NCBI GenBank assembly: GCA_023422835.1
Contig: JAFAGI010000020.1
Coordinates: 186,001 to 250,000, forward strand
Length of the DNA: 64,000 nt
Reading direction: 5' to 3'
Source of the DNA: Bacteroidota bacterium
GTDB lineage: Bacteria; Bacteroidota; Bacteroidia; Chitinophagales; Chitinophagaceae
In this document: positions 26,991 through 35,865 of the stretch, piece after piece
Numbering within the stretch: position 1 is the first letter of the stretch
Layout: every line of letters begins with the position of its first letter
Made by a program: the position numbers and the translations under genes
Notes under the pieces: generated by a model
Databases searched by the model: none
Seen by the model: the letters and a program-made list of their open reading frames with translations, nothing else
What the model was told of the DNA's origin: nothing

Positions 26991-27572
26991 TTAATCCACT
27001 ACTTCGAACTTTGCTATTTCATAAGCTATTCTCCGCAACAGGTATTGCGATTCTTTTTCAGGTAAAATAGCGTCGGCCTGTGCATTGAAATCGCTTGTTA
27101 GCACATCATTGGTTTTTTTATTGAGAAATTGCCAGTGCACAATGTTGTGGCTGATAAAATCCGACATAGTTTTATCGGTAAGCTGCACAAAGTTGGCAAA
27201 ATAGCTTGTGCCGTCTACCGGCACCATCTGGTGGGTAAAATCAAACAGCATCTTCTCGCCGTTGTCGAGTGAAATGCCGAATGCCAGGTTCTCATCGGGC
27301 ATAAAATTTTCCGACATGGATATTACCTGCAGGGCACAGACATTTTCTTTTTTTACGAAGGTGAGCAATATGGCAGTATAGGCGCCACTGTTGTCAATGC
27401 CTGCAAGCACTACGCCTTCCATATCTTTTCTGCCGATGGTGCGCACAGCTACCAGGTCGTCTGAGTCTTTGTTTACATATACCTGATCCAGGAAAATTTT
27501 TCTTTCAGGGTCAATCCCGGGAATTGCTGTGTTGTTTTCAAATTGATCTAAGGCGTTCTGTAGTGTTGACAT
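26991..27572 (-). CDS. Conserved-looking protein of unknown function after rsmG
   Basis: 193 residues, no signal peptide and no membrane segment, so probably cytoplasmic. The N-terminal half is acidic with short beta-like stretches (LDQVYVNKDSDDLVAVRTIG, MEGVVLAGIDNSGAY); the C-terminal half is helical. No catalytic motif is recognised. It starts 18 bp after rsmG on the same strand, so the two are probably co-transcribed. Confidence 0.8.
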   Translation of the reverse strand: MSTLQNALDQFENNTAIPGIDPERKIFLDQVYVNKDSDDLVAVRTIGRKDMEGVVLAGIDNSGAYTAILLTFVKKENVCALQVISMSENFMPDENLAFGISLDNGEKMLFDFTHQMVPVDGTSYFANFVQLTDKTMSDFISHNIVHWQFLNKKTNDVLTSDFNAQADAILPEKESQYLLRRIAYEIAKFEVVD

Positions 27573-27590
27573 GATTGTGTTTTTAATTAG

Positions 27591-28214
27591 TTATGCTTTT
27601 ACATGCAGCAAATATTTTTCTGCAAAAAAATCTTCGGGGAAAATAGCATGTATATTCATAACATGCGGGCGTACATTGCTTTCAGAAATCTCCTGTGCCA
27701 GGTCGCCGCCCTTCAGGCACAGCAAGCCATTGGCAACTTCCCCGTTCATACCCTTTTTCAGCAAGAGTTTACTCCATCTCCACAAATCTTTCAGGGGGGC
27801 CACGGCCCGGGATACGGCAAAGTCGAATTTTCTGTTTTTGATCTCTTCCGCACGGGTATGCTGCGTAGTAATGTTCTTTAGCCCCGCTGCGGCAGCCACC
27901 TCTTTTAATACTGTTAATTTTTTATTGATGCTGTCCACCGCCAGGAACTCTGCTTCAGGAAAATAAACAGCCAGCGGCACGGAGGGAAACCCGCCGCCGC
28001 AACCAATATCAATCACCTGCGTGCCGGGCTGAAACTCAACGGCTGCAGCTATTGCCAGTGAATGCAACACATGGTGCTCGTAAAAGTTGTCCATGTCTTT
28101 TCGGGAGATCACGTTGATCTTTGCATTCCATTCCTGGTACAATGCTTTCAGTGCCTGCATCTGGCGCAACTGTTCTTCACTAAAATCAGAGAAATATTTC
28201 AGGATAATATCCAT
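27591..28214 (-). CDS. rsmG: 16S rRNA (guanine-527-N7)-methyltransferase
   Basis: 207 residues from the ATG at 28214 (MDIILKYF); a TTG three codons upstream is less likely. RsmG (GidB) methylates G527 of 16S rRNA using SAM. The SAM-binding motif is VIDIGCGGGFPSVPLA (about residues 67-82), and SRAVAPL is the later family motif. A TAGCTTTG -7 element ends only 7 bp before the ATG, hinting at a nearly leaderless message. The 26991 gene follows. Confidence 0.95.
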   Translation of the reverse strand: MDIILKYFSDFSEEQLRQMQALKALYQEWNAKINVISRKDMDNFYEHHVLHSLAIAAAVEFQPGTQVIDIGCGGGFPSVPLAVYFPEAEFLAVDSINKKLTVLKEVAAAAGLKNITTQHTRAEEIKNRKFDFAVSRAVAPLKDLWRWSKLLLKKGMNGEVANGLLCLKGGDLAQEISESNVRPHVMNIHAIFPEDFFAEKYLLHVKA

Positions 28215-28220
28215 ACGGGG

Positions 28221-28228
28221 CAAAGCTA
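28221..28228 (-). promoter_or_regulatory. -7 element directly before rsmG
   Basis: TAGCTTTG on the minus strand, perfect TAnnTTTG. Its last base is 6 nt from the ATG, so transcription would begin within a few bases of the start codon. Confidence 0.4.
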
Positions 28229-28304
28229 CTTGTAAAATTTTGTTTTAAAAAAATCAACAGTTTAAAATGGCTAAGATTTTGCAGTCAGGGTTATAAAATG
28301 TTTT

Positions 28305-28742
28305 ATGATGAAAAAATTAATGATGATTTTGGCAATAGCAGTTTCCGGCATTATGCTGTACGGCTGCGCAAACATTCAACCGGCAGGAACTAGCAGCCAT
28401 CTTATGCAAAAGTGGCGGCTGCAAAGCATACAGGGCTTTTCCGATGCTGAAGTGCTGCAAACAAAAGGTTTTATAGATTTCACCGGCGCTGCCAAAGAGC
28501 ATAAAGCCTTCTCGGGTGTTGGTTGCAACCGGATATTTTTTGAATACAGGCTTTCCGGCAATAATCTCAGCTTCACCAATATCGGCAGGACCAAGATGAT
28601 GTGTGAGAATATTGCCATGGAAGAAGCTTACATTGCGCTGTTGGAGAAAGTAACATCCTACCAGACGAAAGGCCATTACCTGATGCTGAAAGATGCCGGC
28701 GGTAATGTGTTGATCAAAGCAGTAGACCTTAACTGGCAATAA
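28305..28742 (+). CDS. META-domain lipoprotein, HslJ-like
   Basis: 145 residues. The signal peptide ends in lipobox MLYGC (Cys21). The mature part has the META/HslJ pattern: a WRLQSI strand, FSGVGCNRIFFEY with a conserved Gly-Cys-Asn, and IGRTKMMCENIAMEEAY with a Met-Cys near the C-terminal third. META-domain proteins are linked to heat shock and resistance to novobiocin in some bacteria, but the biochemical role is not known. ATG at 28305 or 28308; both precede the same signal. Confidence 0.85.
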   Translation: MMKKLMMILAIAVSGIMLYGCANIQPAGTSSHLMQKWRLQSIQGFSDAEVLQTKGFIDFTGAAKEHKAFSGVGCNRIFFEYRLSGNNLSFTNIGRTKMMCENIAMEEAYIALLEKVTSYQTKGHYLMLKDAGGNVLIKAVDLNWQ

Positions 28743-28758
28743 TTGCCAGGGAAAAAAC

Positions 28759-28794
28759 AAACAGGCCGCCGCTAAAAAAAGCGACAGCCTGTTT
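28759..28794. terminator. Bidirectional terminator between convergent genes
   Basis: AAACAGGC (28759-28766) pairs with GCCTGTTT (28787-28794); an inner CGCT/AGCG helix sits on an A-rich loop. It serves the META lipoprotein gene (+) and the E2 gene (-). Confidence 0.75.
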
Positions 28795-28810
28795 AGTATA
28801 GTATTATTTT

Positions 28811-30487
28811 TTACAATAAGATTCTCAAGGGCTCTTCCAGCAACTCTTTCAATGTCTGCAGGAAGGCAGCGCCGCTGGCGCCATCTACTACCCTGTGGTC
28901 GCAGCTAAGGGTTACTTTCATGATGTTGCCCACCACTATCTGGCCGTTCCTGACAACCGGCTCTTCGCTAATGCCGCCCACTGCCAGGATGCAGGCATCC
29001 GGTGAGTTGATGATGCCGGTAAATTGCTCTATACCAAACATGCCCAGGTTGGAAATCGTAAATGTACTTCCTTCCCAATCTGATGGTTGCAATTTTTTAT
29101 CTTTGGCTTTCTGTGCAAATTCTTTCACTTCTGCTGAGAGCTCTGTGAGTGATTTTGTATCTGCAAATCTCACTACGGGCACCAGCAGCCCGTCAGGCAC
29201 AGCTACGGCCACGCCGATGTTTACGTGATGGTTTACCCGGATGGTATCGCCTCTCCAGCTGCTGTTTACAGCAGGATGCTTTTTCAAAGCTACTGCCACA
29301 GCTTTTAACACAATGTCGTTAAAGCTGATCTTATAGTCTTTTGCTTTTTCGTTGAGTCTTGGGCGTGCAGCTACCACATTGTCCATATTAATAGACATAG
29401 TTAGGTAGAAGTGAGGCGCGGTGTATTTACTTTCAGAAAGCCTGCGTGCAATGGTTTTACGCATCTGGCTTACCTGAACTTCTTCAAAAGATTCCTGCCC
29501 GGCAGGTGCTGCGGCAATAGCCGGCTGAGCCTGTGAAGCTGTTGCAGCTTGCTGAGCTGCAGGCTGTGCAGTTGGTGTGTAATTTTCAATATCGCTTTTT
29601 ACAATACGGCCATTGTCCCCGCTGCCTTTTACATATTTCAGGTCTATGCCTCTCTCTTCTGCAATTTTTTTAGCCAGGGGAGAAGCAAAAATCCTTCCCT
29701 CGTTTACCACTTGCGGCTGTTGGGCTTGTTGCGGTTGTGCAGTTTCCGCTGCTGCTGCAGGCTGAGCTGCTGACTGTGAAGCCGGTTGTTGGGCTGGCGC
29801 TTCCGGCTGCGCAGCAGCTTCGCCACCGCCTTTGGATGCAGCTACTATAGTGTCTACATCAGTGCCTTCTTTTCCGATCACACAAAGCAGGTCATTTACT
29901 TTTATTGTTCCGCCTTCTTCTGCTCCCTGGTAGAGCAGTTTACCATCTTTATAGCTTTCCAGCTCCATGGTGGCCTTGTCTGTTTCTATGTCTGCCAGCA
30001 CGTCGCCTTTCTTCACGTCTTCGCCAACATTTTTTCTCCATGCAGCAATAACGCCTTCTGTCATAGTATCGCTCAGGCGCGGCATCAGCACTACTTCCTC
30101 CATGGAAGCAATATCCAATCCGGATGTTGCCGGCGCTGTTTTTGTTTCGGGTTGTGGCTGTGCTGAAGTTTCCTGTTCAGGCGCTTCTGCCTTTTGCGCC
30201 GGAGCTGTTTTTGCGCTGCCTCCGCCTACTAATGCAGAAACATCTTCGCCTTCCTTGCCCACTATTGCCAAGAGATCATCTACCATAATTTTTGTACCGT
30301 CAGGGCCAGCCAGGTGAAGTATGGTTCCATCCTGGTAGCTTTCCAGTTCCATGGTAGCTTTATCGGTTTCTATTTCTGCCAAAAGGTCTCCTTTTTTAAC
30401 CGGGTCTCCTACCTTTTTGTGCCACGCAGCAATAACGCCTTCAGTCATAGTATCACTCAGGCGGGGCATTTTTATCACTTCAGCCAT
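28811..30487 (-). CDS. pdhC: Pyruvate dehydrogenase E2, dihydrolipoamide acetyltransferase
   Basis: 558 residues. Two lipoyl domains with ETDKATMELE motifs (lipoyl-lysines Lys43 and Lys171), separated and followed by Ala/Pro/Gln-rich flexible linkers. A peripheral subunit-binding domain (FASPLAKKIAEERGIDL) follows, then a catalytic domain ending in DHRVVDGASGA with the active-site His. It transfers acetyl groups from lipoamide to CoA. E1 and E3 genes are not adjacent. The two lipoyl domains are near-duplicates of each other. Confidence 0.95.
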   Translation of the reverse strand: MAEVIKMPRLSDTMTEGVIAAWHKKVGDPVKKGDLLAEIETDKATMELESYQDGTILHLAGPDGTKIMVDDLLAIVGKEGEDVSALVGGGSAKTAPAQKAEAPEQETSAQPQPETKTAPATSGLDIASMEEVVLMPRLSDTMTEGVIAAWRKNVGEDVKKGDVLADIETDKATMELESYKDGKLLYQGAEEGGTIKVNDLLCVIGKEGTDVDTIVAASKGGGEAAAQPEAPAQQPASQSAAQPAAAAETAQPQQAQQPQVVNEGRIFASPLAKKIAEERGIDLKYVKGSGDNGRIVKSDIENYTPTAQPAAQQAATASQAQPAIAAAPAGQESFEEVQVSQMRKTIARRLSESKYTAPHFYLTMSINMDNVVAARPRLNEKAKDYKISFNDIVLKAVAVALKKHPAVNSSWRGDTIRVNHHVNIGVAVAVPDGLLVPVVRFADTKSLTELSAEVKEFAQKAKDKKLQPSDWEGSTFTISNLGMFGIEQFTGIINSPDACILAVGGISEEPVVRNGQIVVGNIMKVTLSCDHRVVDGASGAAFLQTLKELLEEPLRILL

Positions 30488-30612
30488 AATAATTTTATTT
30501 TTAGTTGCAAACCGTTAGTTTAATTCGAGGCGTGAAATTACATCAAAATATAGAAATAAAGAAAACTATGTGTTTAAAATTACGCCAAACGCCGGCAACG
30601 CGGCAGTGTTAA

Positions 30613-33117
30613 TTACTTTATTTTACTATGGATATAATCTATCTGTTGCTGTATAGCCGCCGGGTCGGGAGCTGATGCTTTTTTTATCAGCTTCTGCTTT
30701 GCCATCTCTTTCAAAAAGTTGTAGACGGCTTCTTTGTAAGAAGGGTAATTGCCAGCTATTGTTTCCGTAAATTTCAATACCTCATCTAAAGCCGATTTGA
30801 ATTTATCAGCATCTGTAAGGCTCAGCATGTAAGCCATAAAATCAAAGGTGTACTCTGCCTTATCGCTCATATTGCTCATGTCTTTATAATCCTTAAATAC
30901 CTCATCAAAGTCTGCCTCTGTCCTGTTGAGCATATCTAATCTGTCAATAGCAACTTTAAGTTTTCCTTTGGCATCTTTCTTCAATTCCGGCAATAAGGAC
31001 ATAGCCTTTTCTTTGTTTACCATTGAAAGCGCCTGCAAGGCTGCACCCGAAACGCTGTAGGAAGAATCATGTACATTGCCAAGAAACACAGATTCGTATT
31101 TCGGATTGCGTGTATAACTCAGTATATCCATTGCCGCAGCACGCGCAGGCCGATGCTTATCTGTACGTGCCATATTTTCTATTTTGGCATAGGCTGCTTC
31201 GTTGAGCATTTTGGGATCTATGCTGTAAAGAATGTACTTGCGGATCACATAACTTGGATCTGTCATGCCGCTGTTAATCAGAAAGTCCAGCGCTCCTGCC
31301 TGCCTTATGTTGTTGAGGGCGTACTCCACCGCTTCCCTCCTGCCCTGGAAATTGCCTGCATTTTTGTACTGGTAAATATACTGTTCCAAAGTTTTCTGAT
31401 CATTACTGGTAGCCACCAGTATTTTCTCTGCATCTACATTTACCAGTTGCGGCTTTTGGGTTACAGGAAAAGTAAATGCCTGGCGGGCTTTATCCATCCA
31501 CACTCGATGCCTTGTTTTTTTACCGGGTTCGTGTATATCTATATCCAACGGGAGCCTGAAAACCGGTGCATTTTTTTGTTTTTGCTCAATGGTTACCGTA
31601 ACTGTATTCGGCTGGTATGCATAGGAAATATCCAGTTGCGGATGACCGTTGCCATAATACCATTGATTGAAAAACCAGTTCATATCCTTTCCGGTAACTT
31701 CTTCTATTGCCAGCCGGAGATCGTGCGCTTCTACGCTGCCGAACTTATGTTTTACCAGCAGCCTGTTGAGCGAAGTAAAGAAGGCATCATCGCCAATGAG
31801 GTGGCGCAACATATGCAGGATATTGCCGCCCTTGTTGTAGCTGACGGCATCAAACATATCTTCGTTATTGCTGTAGTGAAAGCGTACAAGATTTTTTCTG
31901 AAGTTGCCGCCCATAAGGTAACCCTGGAAGTCTTCGTGCAAGTGAGCATCGGCAGATTCTTTTCCGTATTTGTACTCGCGCCATAGGTACTCGCTGTAAT
32001 TGGCAAAACTCTCATTCATGGTCAGGTTGCTCCAGCTCTCTGCAGTAACATAGTTGCCAAACCAATGATGAAATAGCTCATGTGCAATCACATCTTCCCA
32101 AACGTTGCCATCTACCAGCTCCCGCGCATTCTGTTGTGCCGATTCGCGGTGCAGCGTGGCAGTAGTATTCTCCATGGCGCCGCTAACGAAATCTCTTCCC
32201 ACCATTTGTGCATATTTTGGCCAGGGATATTCCACGCCTGTTTTTTTAGAGAAGAAAGCCATCATTTCAGGTGTAAGCCCGAAAATTTGTTTAGCGTATA
32301 GCGCGTATTCTTTTTCTACGTAGTAGTCTACCGGGATGTTTTTATATTTATCTTTTATCACGGCAAAATCACCCACGCCGATAAAAATAAGATACGGCGC
32401 ATGTGGCAGGTCCATCTTCCAGGTATCTGTGCGAGTACCGTCTGTATTTTTTTTAGAAGCAGTCATTAACCCGTTGGATAAAGTTACGTATTTACCTGGC
32501 ACTGTAAGCGTGATCTCCTGGGTTGTTTTCTGGTTAGGCTTATCAATGGTCGGAAACCAGGCGCTGTTGTGCTCGGTTTCGCCCTGCGTCCAGATCTGCG
32601 TAGGCTTATTTTTATCTTCCCCTTTGGGGTTGATGAAATACAAACCTTTATCATCTGTGATTGCAGAGCTGCCGCCACCTTTGGGAAGTTCATCCGGCTT
32701 GGCAATGTATTTTATGGCAATGGTATATGTCTGGTCGTTTTTATAAGTTCTTCCCAGGCTGATCCTCAGCTGTTTTTTATCGTAAGCATATTTCAGGGGT
32801 GTATTTTTACCGTTTGCGGAAAGGCTCACATCCTGTATATCCATTCCTTTGGCATCCAGTGTAAGGCTGTCTGTAGGGTAGAAATAGGGCTTCAGCGTTA
32901 ACCATGCTTTACCGATCACGTATGATTTGCTGTAATCAAATTTTAAATCGAGTTTGGTGTGCACCAGTGCGTTAATCTTTTCGGGAGACTCGCGGTATTG
33001 CTGTTTCCAGGAAGTGTCTGAAGATGAGGTGACAATAATGTCTTCACGGATATCTTCAAGCTGTGCATTGGCAGAGAAAATAAAAAGCAAAAAAGCAACA
33101 GAGAGCAACTTTCTCAT
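30613..33117 (-). CDS. M1-family metallopeptidase (aminopeptidase N-like), secreted
   Basis: 834 residues with a signal peptide ending near SANAQ. The M1 motifs are intact: GAMENTT exopeptidase signature and zinc site HELFH (His346, His350) with Glu369 in NESFANY; the general base is Glu347. A C-terminal helical region with HEAT-like repeats follows (about 560-834). It probably cleaves N-terminal residues from peptides in the periplasm or outside. A single gene; the upstream 640 bp is a decayed region. Confidence 0.93.
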   Translation of the reverse strand: MRKLLSVAFLLFIFSANAQLEDIREDIIVTSSSDTSWKQQYRESPEKINALVHTKLDLKFDYSKSYVIGKAWLTLKPYFYPTDSLTLDAKGMDIQDVSLSANGKNTPLKYAYDKKQLRISLGRTYKNDQTYTIAIKYIAKPDELPKGGGSSAITDDKGLYFINPKGEDKNKPTQIWTQGETEHNSAWFPTIDKPNQKTTQEITLTVPGKYVTLSNGLMTASKKNTDGTRTDTWKMDLPHAPYLIFIGVGDFAVIKDKYKNIPVDYYVEKEYALYAKQIFGLTPEMMAFFSKKTGVEYPWPKYAQMVGRDFVSGAMENTTATLHRESAQQNARELVDGNVWEDVIAHELFHHWFGNYVTAESWSNLTMNESFANYSEYLWREYKYGKESADAHLHEDFQGYLMGGNFRKNLVRFHYSNNEDMFDAVSYNKGGNILHMLRHLIGDDAFFTSLNRLLVKHKFGSVEAHDLRLAIEEVTGKDMNWFFNQWYYGNGHPQLDISYAYQPNTVTVTIEQKQKNAPVFRLPLDIDIHEPGKKTRHRVWMDKARQAFTFPVTQKPQLVNVDAEKILVATSNDQKTLEQYIYQYKNAGNFQGRREAVEYALNNIRQAGALDFLINSGMTDPSYVIRKYILYSIDPKMLNEAAYAKIENMARTDKHRPARAAAMDILSYTRNPKYESVFLGNVHDSSYSVSGAALQALSMVNKEKAMSLLPELKKDAKGKLKVAIDRLDMLNRTEADFDEVFKDYKDMSNMSDKAEYTFDFMAYMLSLTDADKFKSALDEVLKFTETIAGNYPSYKEAVYNFLKEMAKQKLIKKASAPDPAAIQQQIDYIHSKIK

Positions 33118-33223
33118 AGAATAATGATTTTCACGTAAAAATAGCAGAAAAAATTATTGTTGCCTAATGAGTATAGAAGCAGTATGCATCTCCTTTAATT
33201 TGATCATGATTATAATTCTAATA

Positions 33224-33519
33224 TTAGGCTTCCTTAACGTAGTTATCCAGATGTTGTATCAAATAATAATCGGTTTGTTGACAAAGCAATCCCATCCATT
33301 ATTACCTGCCATTTACAAAATCAACTAAATATGGGCTCTCCAATAGATTGCCTGTAAAATATCCTTTCTGTTCATATTCATAGTCTGTTATTTTGATATG
33401 CTGTGAACCAGGTTTCCTATTTTACTGCTCTTTTGTTTACCATTGTTTTATAATTCAATAAGTATGCGCTTTCGAAGATTCAAAAGAAATATAATAATAG
33501 TTTTTTGTTTCCTTTTCAT
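33224..33519 (-). pseudogene. Decayed gene B: broken small membrane or secreted protein
   Basis: An ATG at 33519 starts MKRKQKTIIIFLL, a typical signal or membrane start. The reading frame then shifts: protein-like text continues as ESAYLLNYKTMVNKRAVK in another frame and as KITDYEYEQKGYFTGNLLES (continuing PYLVDFVNGR) in a third, before two stops and a last stretch CQQTDYYLIQHLDNYVKEA in the same frame, ending at 33224. At least two frameshifts and an in-frame double stop are needed to explain this. The ATG overlaps the stop of remnant A (TTATGA), as in an operon. Confidence 0.55.
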
Positions 33520-33686
33520 AAGGAGTTATTTTTGACCAATTCAACCTGAATTGATTCTTCCCCGAAAGCATTATACCATATTTGTAAATACCTCCCATTA
33601 TCCTTCAGCCATGCTTTTAATTTTTCTTCACTTGCATGATCTTCTTTTAAAACCTGATCGTATTTATTGCAGGTGATGAATAAAAT
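33516..33686 (-). pseudogene. Decayed gene A: 5'-truncated ORF
   Basis: About 56 codons read without a stop but no usable start codon: they begin after a TGA at 33687-33689 with ILFITCNKYDQVLKEDHA and end ...WYNAFGEESIQVELVKNNSL, stop at 33516. Composition is protein-like (Lys/Glu-rich helix, aromatic core). It looks like the 3' end of a lost gene. Family unknown. The 33118-33223 and 33687-33758 parts of the gap show nothing further. Confidence 0.5.
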
Positions 33687-33758
33687 TCAGAAGGATAAGT
33701 AGGTTATATAATTGTTATATTTATTATAAATTATCAAATGGTAAAAAGAAAAAAATTG

Positions 33759-34913
33759 TCACTGCCTAATGCTCTTTTTCTTTTTAGGTGCTTTCCTTAA
33801 CTTATTCACCCAAATGATGGTGCCGGTTACGGGCAGGCTGGTTGCCACCAGGCACACAAGGAAATAAATGATCTTGGAAAATATTCCAAAGATCTCACCC
33901 GTATGCAAAGGCCTTATAGCAGCGGCTACCTGGTGCAGGAATTTCTTTTCAGCAAACTTTTCAATTTTTAACACTTCACCGCTGTAGCTGTCAATGATAA
34001 CTTTATCAGGCATGGACACGGCAAAAAAACCTTCACGGGTTTTGCTGATGCTGTAAGAGCCTGCGCTGTCTGCAGGTGCAGCAACGGATAAGTTCCCATG
34101 AAAGGGCAGCGCTTGATCAGCGATGGCTATAGCTTGTGAAAAGCTTATCTGAGCTGACCCCGGTATATACACCGAAGGCTGTACTTTTTCATTGCGCTGC
34201 TTGAATACTTTGTCGCCTAAAACCGTGCTCATACCATTTCTATACCATTCAAACGACCAGCAGAGGCCGGTTAATGCCATCACCATCAGCAACAGGAATG
34301 TGTAGAAACCAAGTGTGTTGTGCAGGTCGTGGTTGATGCGTTTCCAGTTGCCGGAAAACATTACGATAAAGGCTGCTTTCCAATAGCGCCACCTGCGAGG
34401 TATCCATAGAATAATGCCGGATATCAACAGCAGTACAAAGATAATGGTGGATATGCCCACCACGATCCTGCCGTTGGCCTGGTCTATAAGCAGCCAACGG
34501 TGAAGCTTCATCATAACATCAAAAAAGTCATTGGTTTTAGAATCTGTAGAACCCAGTATTTGCGCGGTATACGGGTTTACAAGCAGTTGCTGCCGCTTGC
34601 CGCCGCCCTGCGTTTTACCGGCTGCTTCTGTTTTGGTTTTTAGGGTAAATATCCACGAGCGTTCAGCGCCCGCCGGTATCAGCAGGTGGCTCACTTTAAA
34701 TTCACTGTTCTCAAGCCCCGCTGCTAATACATCTGCAGATAGCTGCTTGCCGGACGCATTCACTACATATTTTTCTTTATTAAAAAACTCGTTTACTTCT
34801 TTATGAAAAGTGTAAATGGTTCCTGAAAGGCAAACTACAAAAAGCACAAAACCGCTCAACAATCCCAGCCAAAGATGTATATCATTCGAAAATTTCCTAA
34901 ACTTCCTGTTCAT
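33759..34913 (-). CDS. PepSY-associated transmembrane protein
   Basis: 384 residues, with about four transmembrane helices: one near 15-35 after FSNDIHLWLGLLSG, two central (VGISTIIFVLLLISGIILW; LGFYTFLLLMVMALTGL) and one near the C-terminus. The N-terminal histidine (IHLWLG), LHRWLL and HDLHNTLGF are conserved heme- or iron-reductase-like positions in this family, often found beside siderophore receptors. A function in ferric-siderophore reduction is possible but no receptor is adjacent. The C-terminus is Lys-rich. Confidence 0.87.
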   Translation of the reverse strand: MNRKFRKFSNDIHLWLGLLSGFVLFVVCLSGTIYTFHKEVNEFFNKEKYVVNASGKQLSADVLAAGLENSEFKVSHLLIPAGAERSWIFTLKTKTEAAGKTQGGGKRQQLLVNPYTAQILGSTDSKTNDFFDVMMKLHRWLLIDQANGRIVVGISTIIFVLLLISGIILWIPRRWRYWKAAFIVMFSGNWKRINHDLHNTLGFYTFLLLMVMALTGLCWSFEWYRNGMSTVLGDKVFKQRNEKVQPSVYIPGSAQISFSQAIAIADQALPFHGNLSVAAPADSAGSYSISKTREGFFAVSMPDKVIIDSYSGEVLKIEKFAEKKFLHQVAAAIRPLHTGEIFGIFSKIIYFLVCLVATSLPVTGTIIWVNKLRKAPKKKKSIRQ

Positions 34914-34918
34914 GGGTG

Positions 34919-34926
34919 CAAATGTA
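34919..34926 (-). promoter_or_regulatory. -7-like element abutting the PepSY gene start
   Basis: TACATTTG on the minus strand, perfect TAnnTTTG, its end 5 nt before the ATG. As with rsmG, use of this element would give an almost leaderless message. Confidence 0.35.
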
Positions 34927-35017
34927 TTTGCAGGATGATAGAATGATTTACGAATTTGGGAAATTTACGGGGAAAGTGTATAGTTTAGCCTAAACAAGCT
35001 CTTCAGGTAAGGGCAAT

Positions 35018-35045
35018 AAAAAAACTTTCCTGCGCGGAAAGCTTT
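35018..35045 (-). terminator. Terminator of the rpmB-rpmG-DUF4295 operon
   Basis: On the minus strand CTTTCC (35041-35036) pairs with GGAAAG (35030-35025), loop GCGCA, followed by a run of seven T. It lies 28 bp past the DUF4295 stop. Confidence 0.75.
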
Positions 35046-35072
35046 CTATATTTTTCAGAATAAAACTATAGC

Positions 35073-35246
35073 TTATTTCTCAGTAAGGTATTCCTTTACC
35101 TTTTCTTTGTGCACAATAGCTTCTTTAAAAGTATAGGCGCCGGTTTTAGGGCTGCGTATGCTCTTAATTACTTTTGTCCAGTTTTTAGATTCTGCTGCTG
35201 CTTTAGCGTCTTTAACCTTAGAGTTTTTTGATGCTGCTTTTGCCAT
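35073..35246 (-). CDS. DUF4295 family small basic protein
   Basis: 57 residues, very rich in Ala/Lys. It begins MAKAASKNSKVKD and contains WTKVIKSIRSPKTGAYTFKE, the conserved block of DUF4295, a Bacteroidota protein regularly encoded after rpmB and rpmG. It is thought to be ribosome-associated because of that constant context; the function is unproven. It follows rpmG by 49 bp and precedes a terminator. Confidence 0.88.
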   Translation of the reverse strand: MAKAASKNSKVKDAKAAAESKNWTKVIKSIRSPKTGAYTFKEAIVHKEKVKEYLTEK

Positions 35247-35295
35247 GATGAATATTTTTAAAAAGTTACGGCCAGCTATAAAATAGCTGCACCAC

Positions 35296-35484
35296 TTATT
35301 TGATTTCTTTGTGTACTGTTACTTTCTTAAGAATAGGGTTGTATTTTTTCAGTTCAATACGCTCCGGGGTATTCTTTTTATTTTTTACAGTGATATAGCG
35401 GCTGGTACCGGGTTGCCCGCTGGCCTTATGCTCTGTGCATTCCAGTATTACCTGTACCCTGTTACCTTTTTTTGCTCCTGCCAT
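35296..35484 (-). CDS. rpmG: 50S ribosomal protein L33
   Basis: 62 residues. Matches bL33 with [12 protein letters not shown] near the start, [20 protein letters not shown] and a Lys-rich end. The usual zinc-type Cys pairs are absent except for one Cys, so this is the zinc-independent form. It is the second gene of the rpmB operon, 24 bp after rpmB. Confidence 0.96.
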   Translation of the reverse strand: MAGAKKGNRVQVILECTEHKASGQPGTSRYITVKNKKNTPERIELKKYNPILKKVTVHKEIK

Positions 35485-35508
35485 TTTATAGTATATTTAA
35501 AATGTTCT

Positions 35509-35745
35509 TTAGATCTTTTGTCCTTTAGCTCTTAATTCTTTCACTACGGTAGACAGACCATTTTTATTAATGGTTCTGATGGCATCTGTTGTAAGTTTCA
35601 ACGTGATCCAACGGTCTTCTTCTGCAAAATAAAAGCGCTTTGTTTGTAAATTGGGCAAAAAACGGCGTTTAGACTTAATGTTTGAGTGAGAAACATTGTG
35701 TCCGCTAACCGGTCTTCTACCTGTAACCTGACATACTCTTGCCAT
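35509..35745 (-). CDS. rpmB: 50S ribosomal protein L28
   Basis: 78 residues. Matches bL28: [29 protein letters not shown] and [15 protein letters not shown]. First gene of the rpmB-rpmG-DUF4295 operon, preceded by a consensus promoter. Confidence 0.97.
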   Translation of the reverse strand: MARVCQVTGRRPVSGHNVSHSNIKSKRRFLPNLQTKRFYFAEEDRWITLKLTTDAIRTINKNGLSTVVKELRAKGQKI

Positions 35746-35767
35746 AACTTTTGTTTTTAACGGACGG

Positions 35768-35797
35768 CAAAGGTAATAAAATATCGTAAATCAGCAA
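35768..35797 (-). promoter_or_regulatory. Promoter of the rpmB operon
   Basis: On the minus strand TTG (35797-35795), a 19-bp spacer, then TACCTTTG (35775-35768). Both elements and the spacing match the Bacteroidota consensus. Confidence 0.75.
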
Positions 35798-35865
35798 AAT
35801 TTTAAGAAAAAATATTTTAAATGAAGCAGTAAATGATGCAACGTGACCCAATGCCCCTTTACAAT

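Noticed and set aside
31069..31986. 305-codon plus-strand frame antisense to the M1 peptidase
   Set aside because: The opposite strand encodes a peptidase with intact zinc motifs. The antisense frame has unusual His/Cys/Tyr-rich composition and no recognisable domain.
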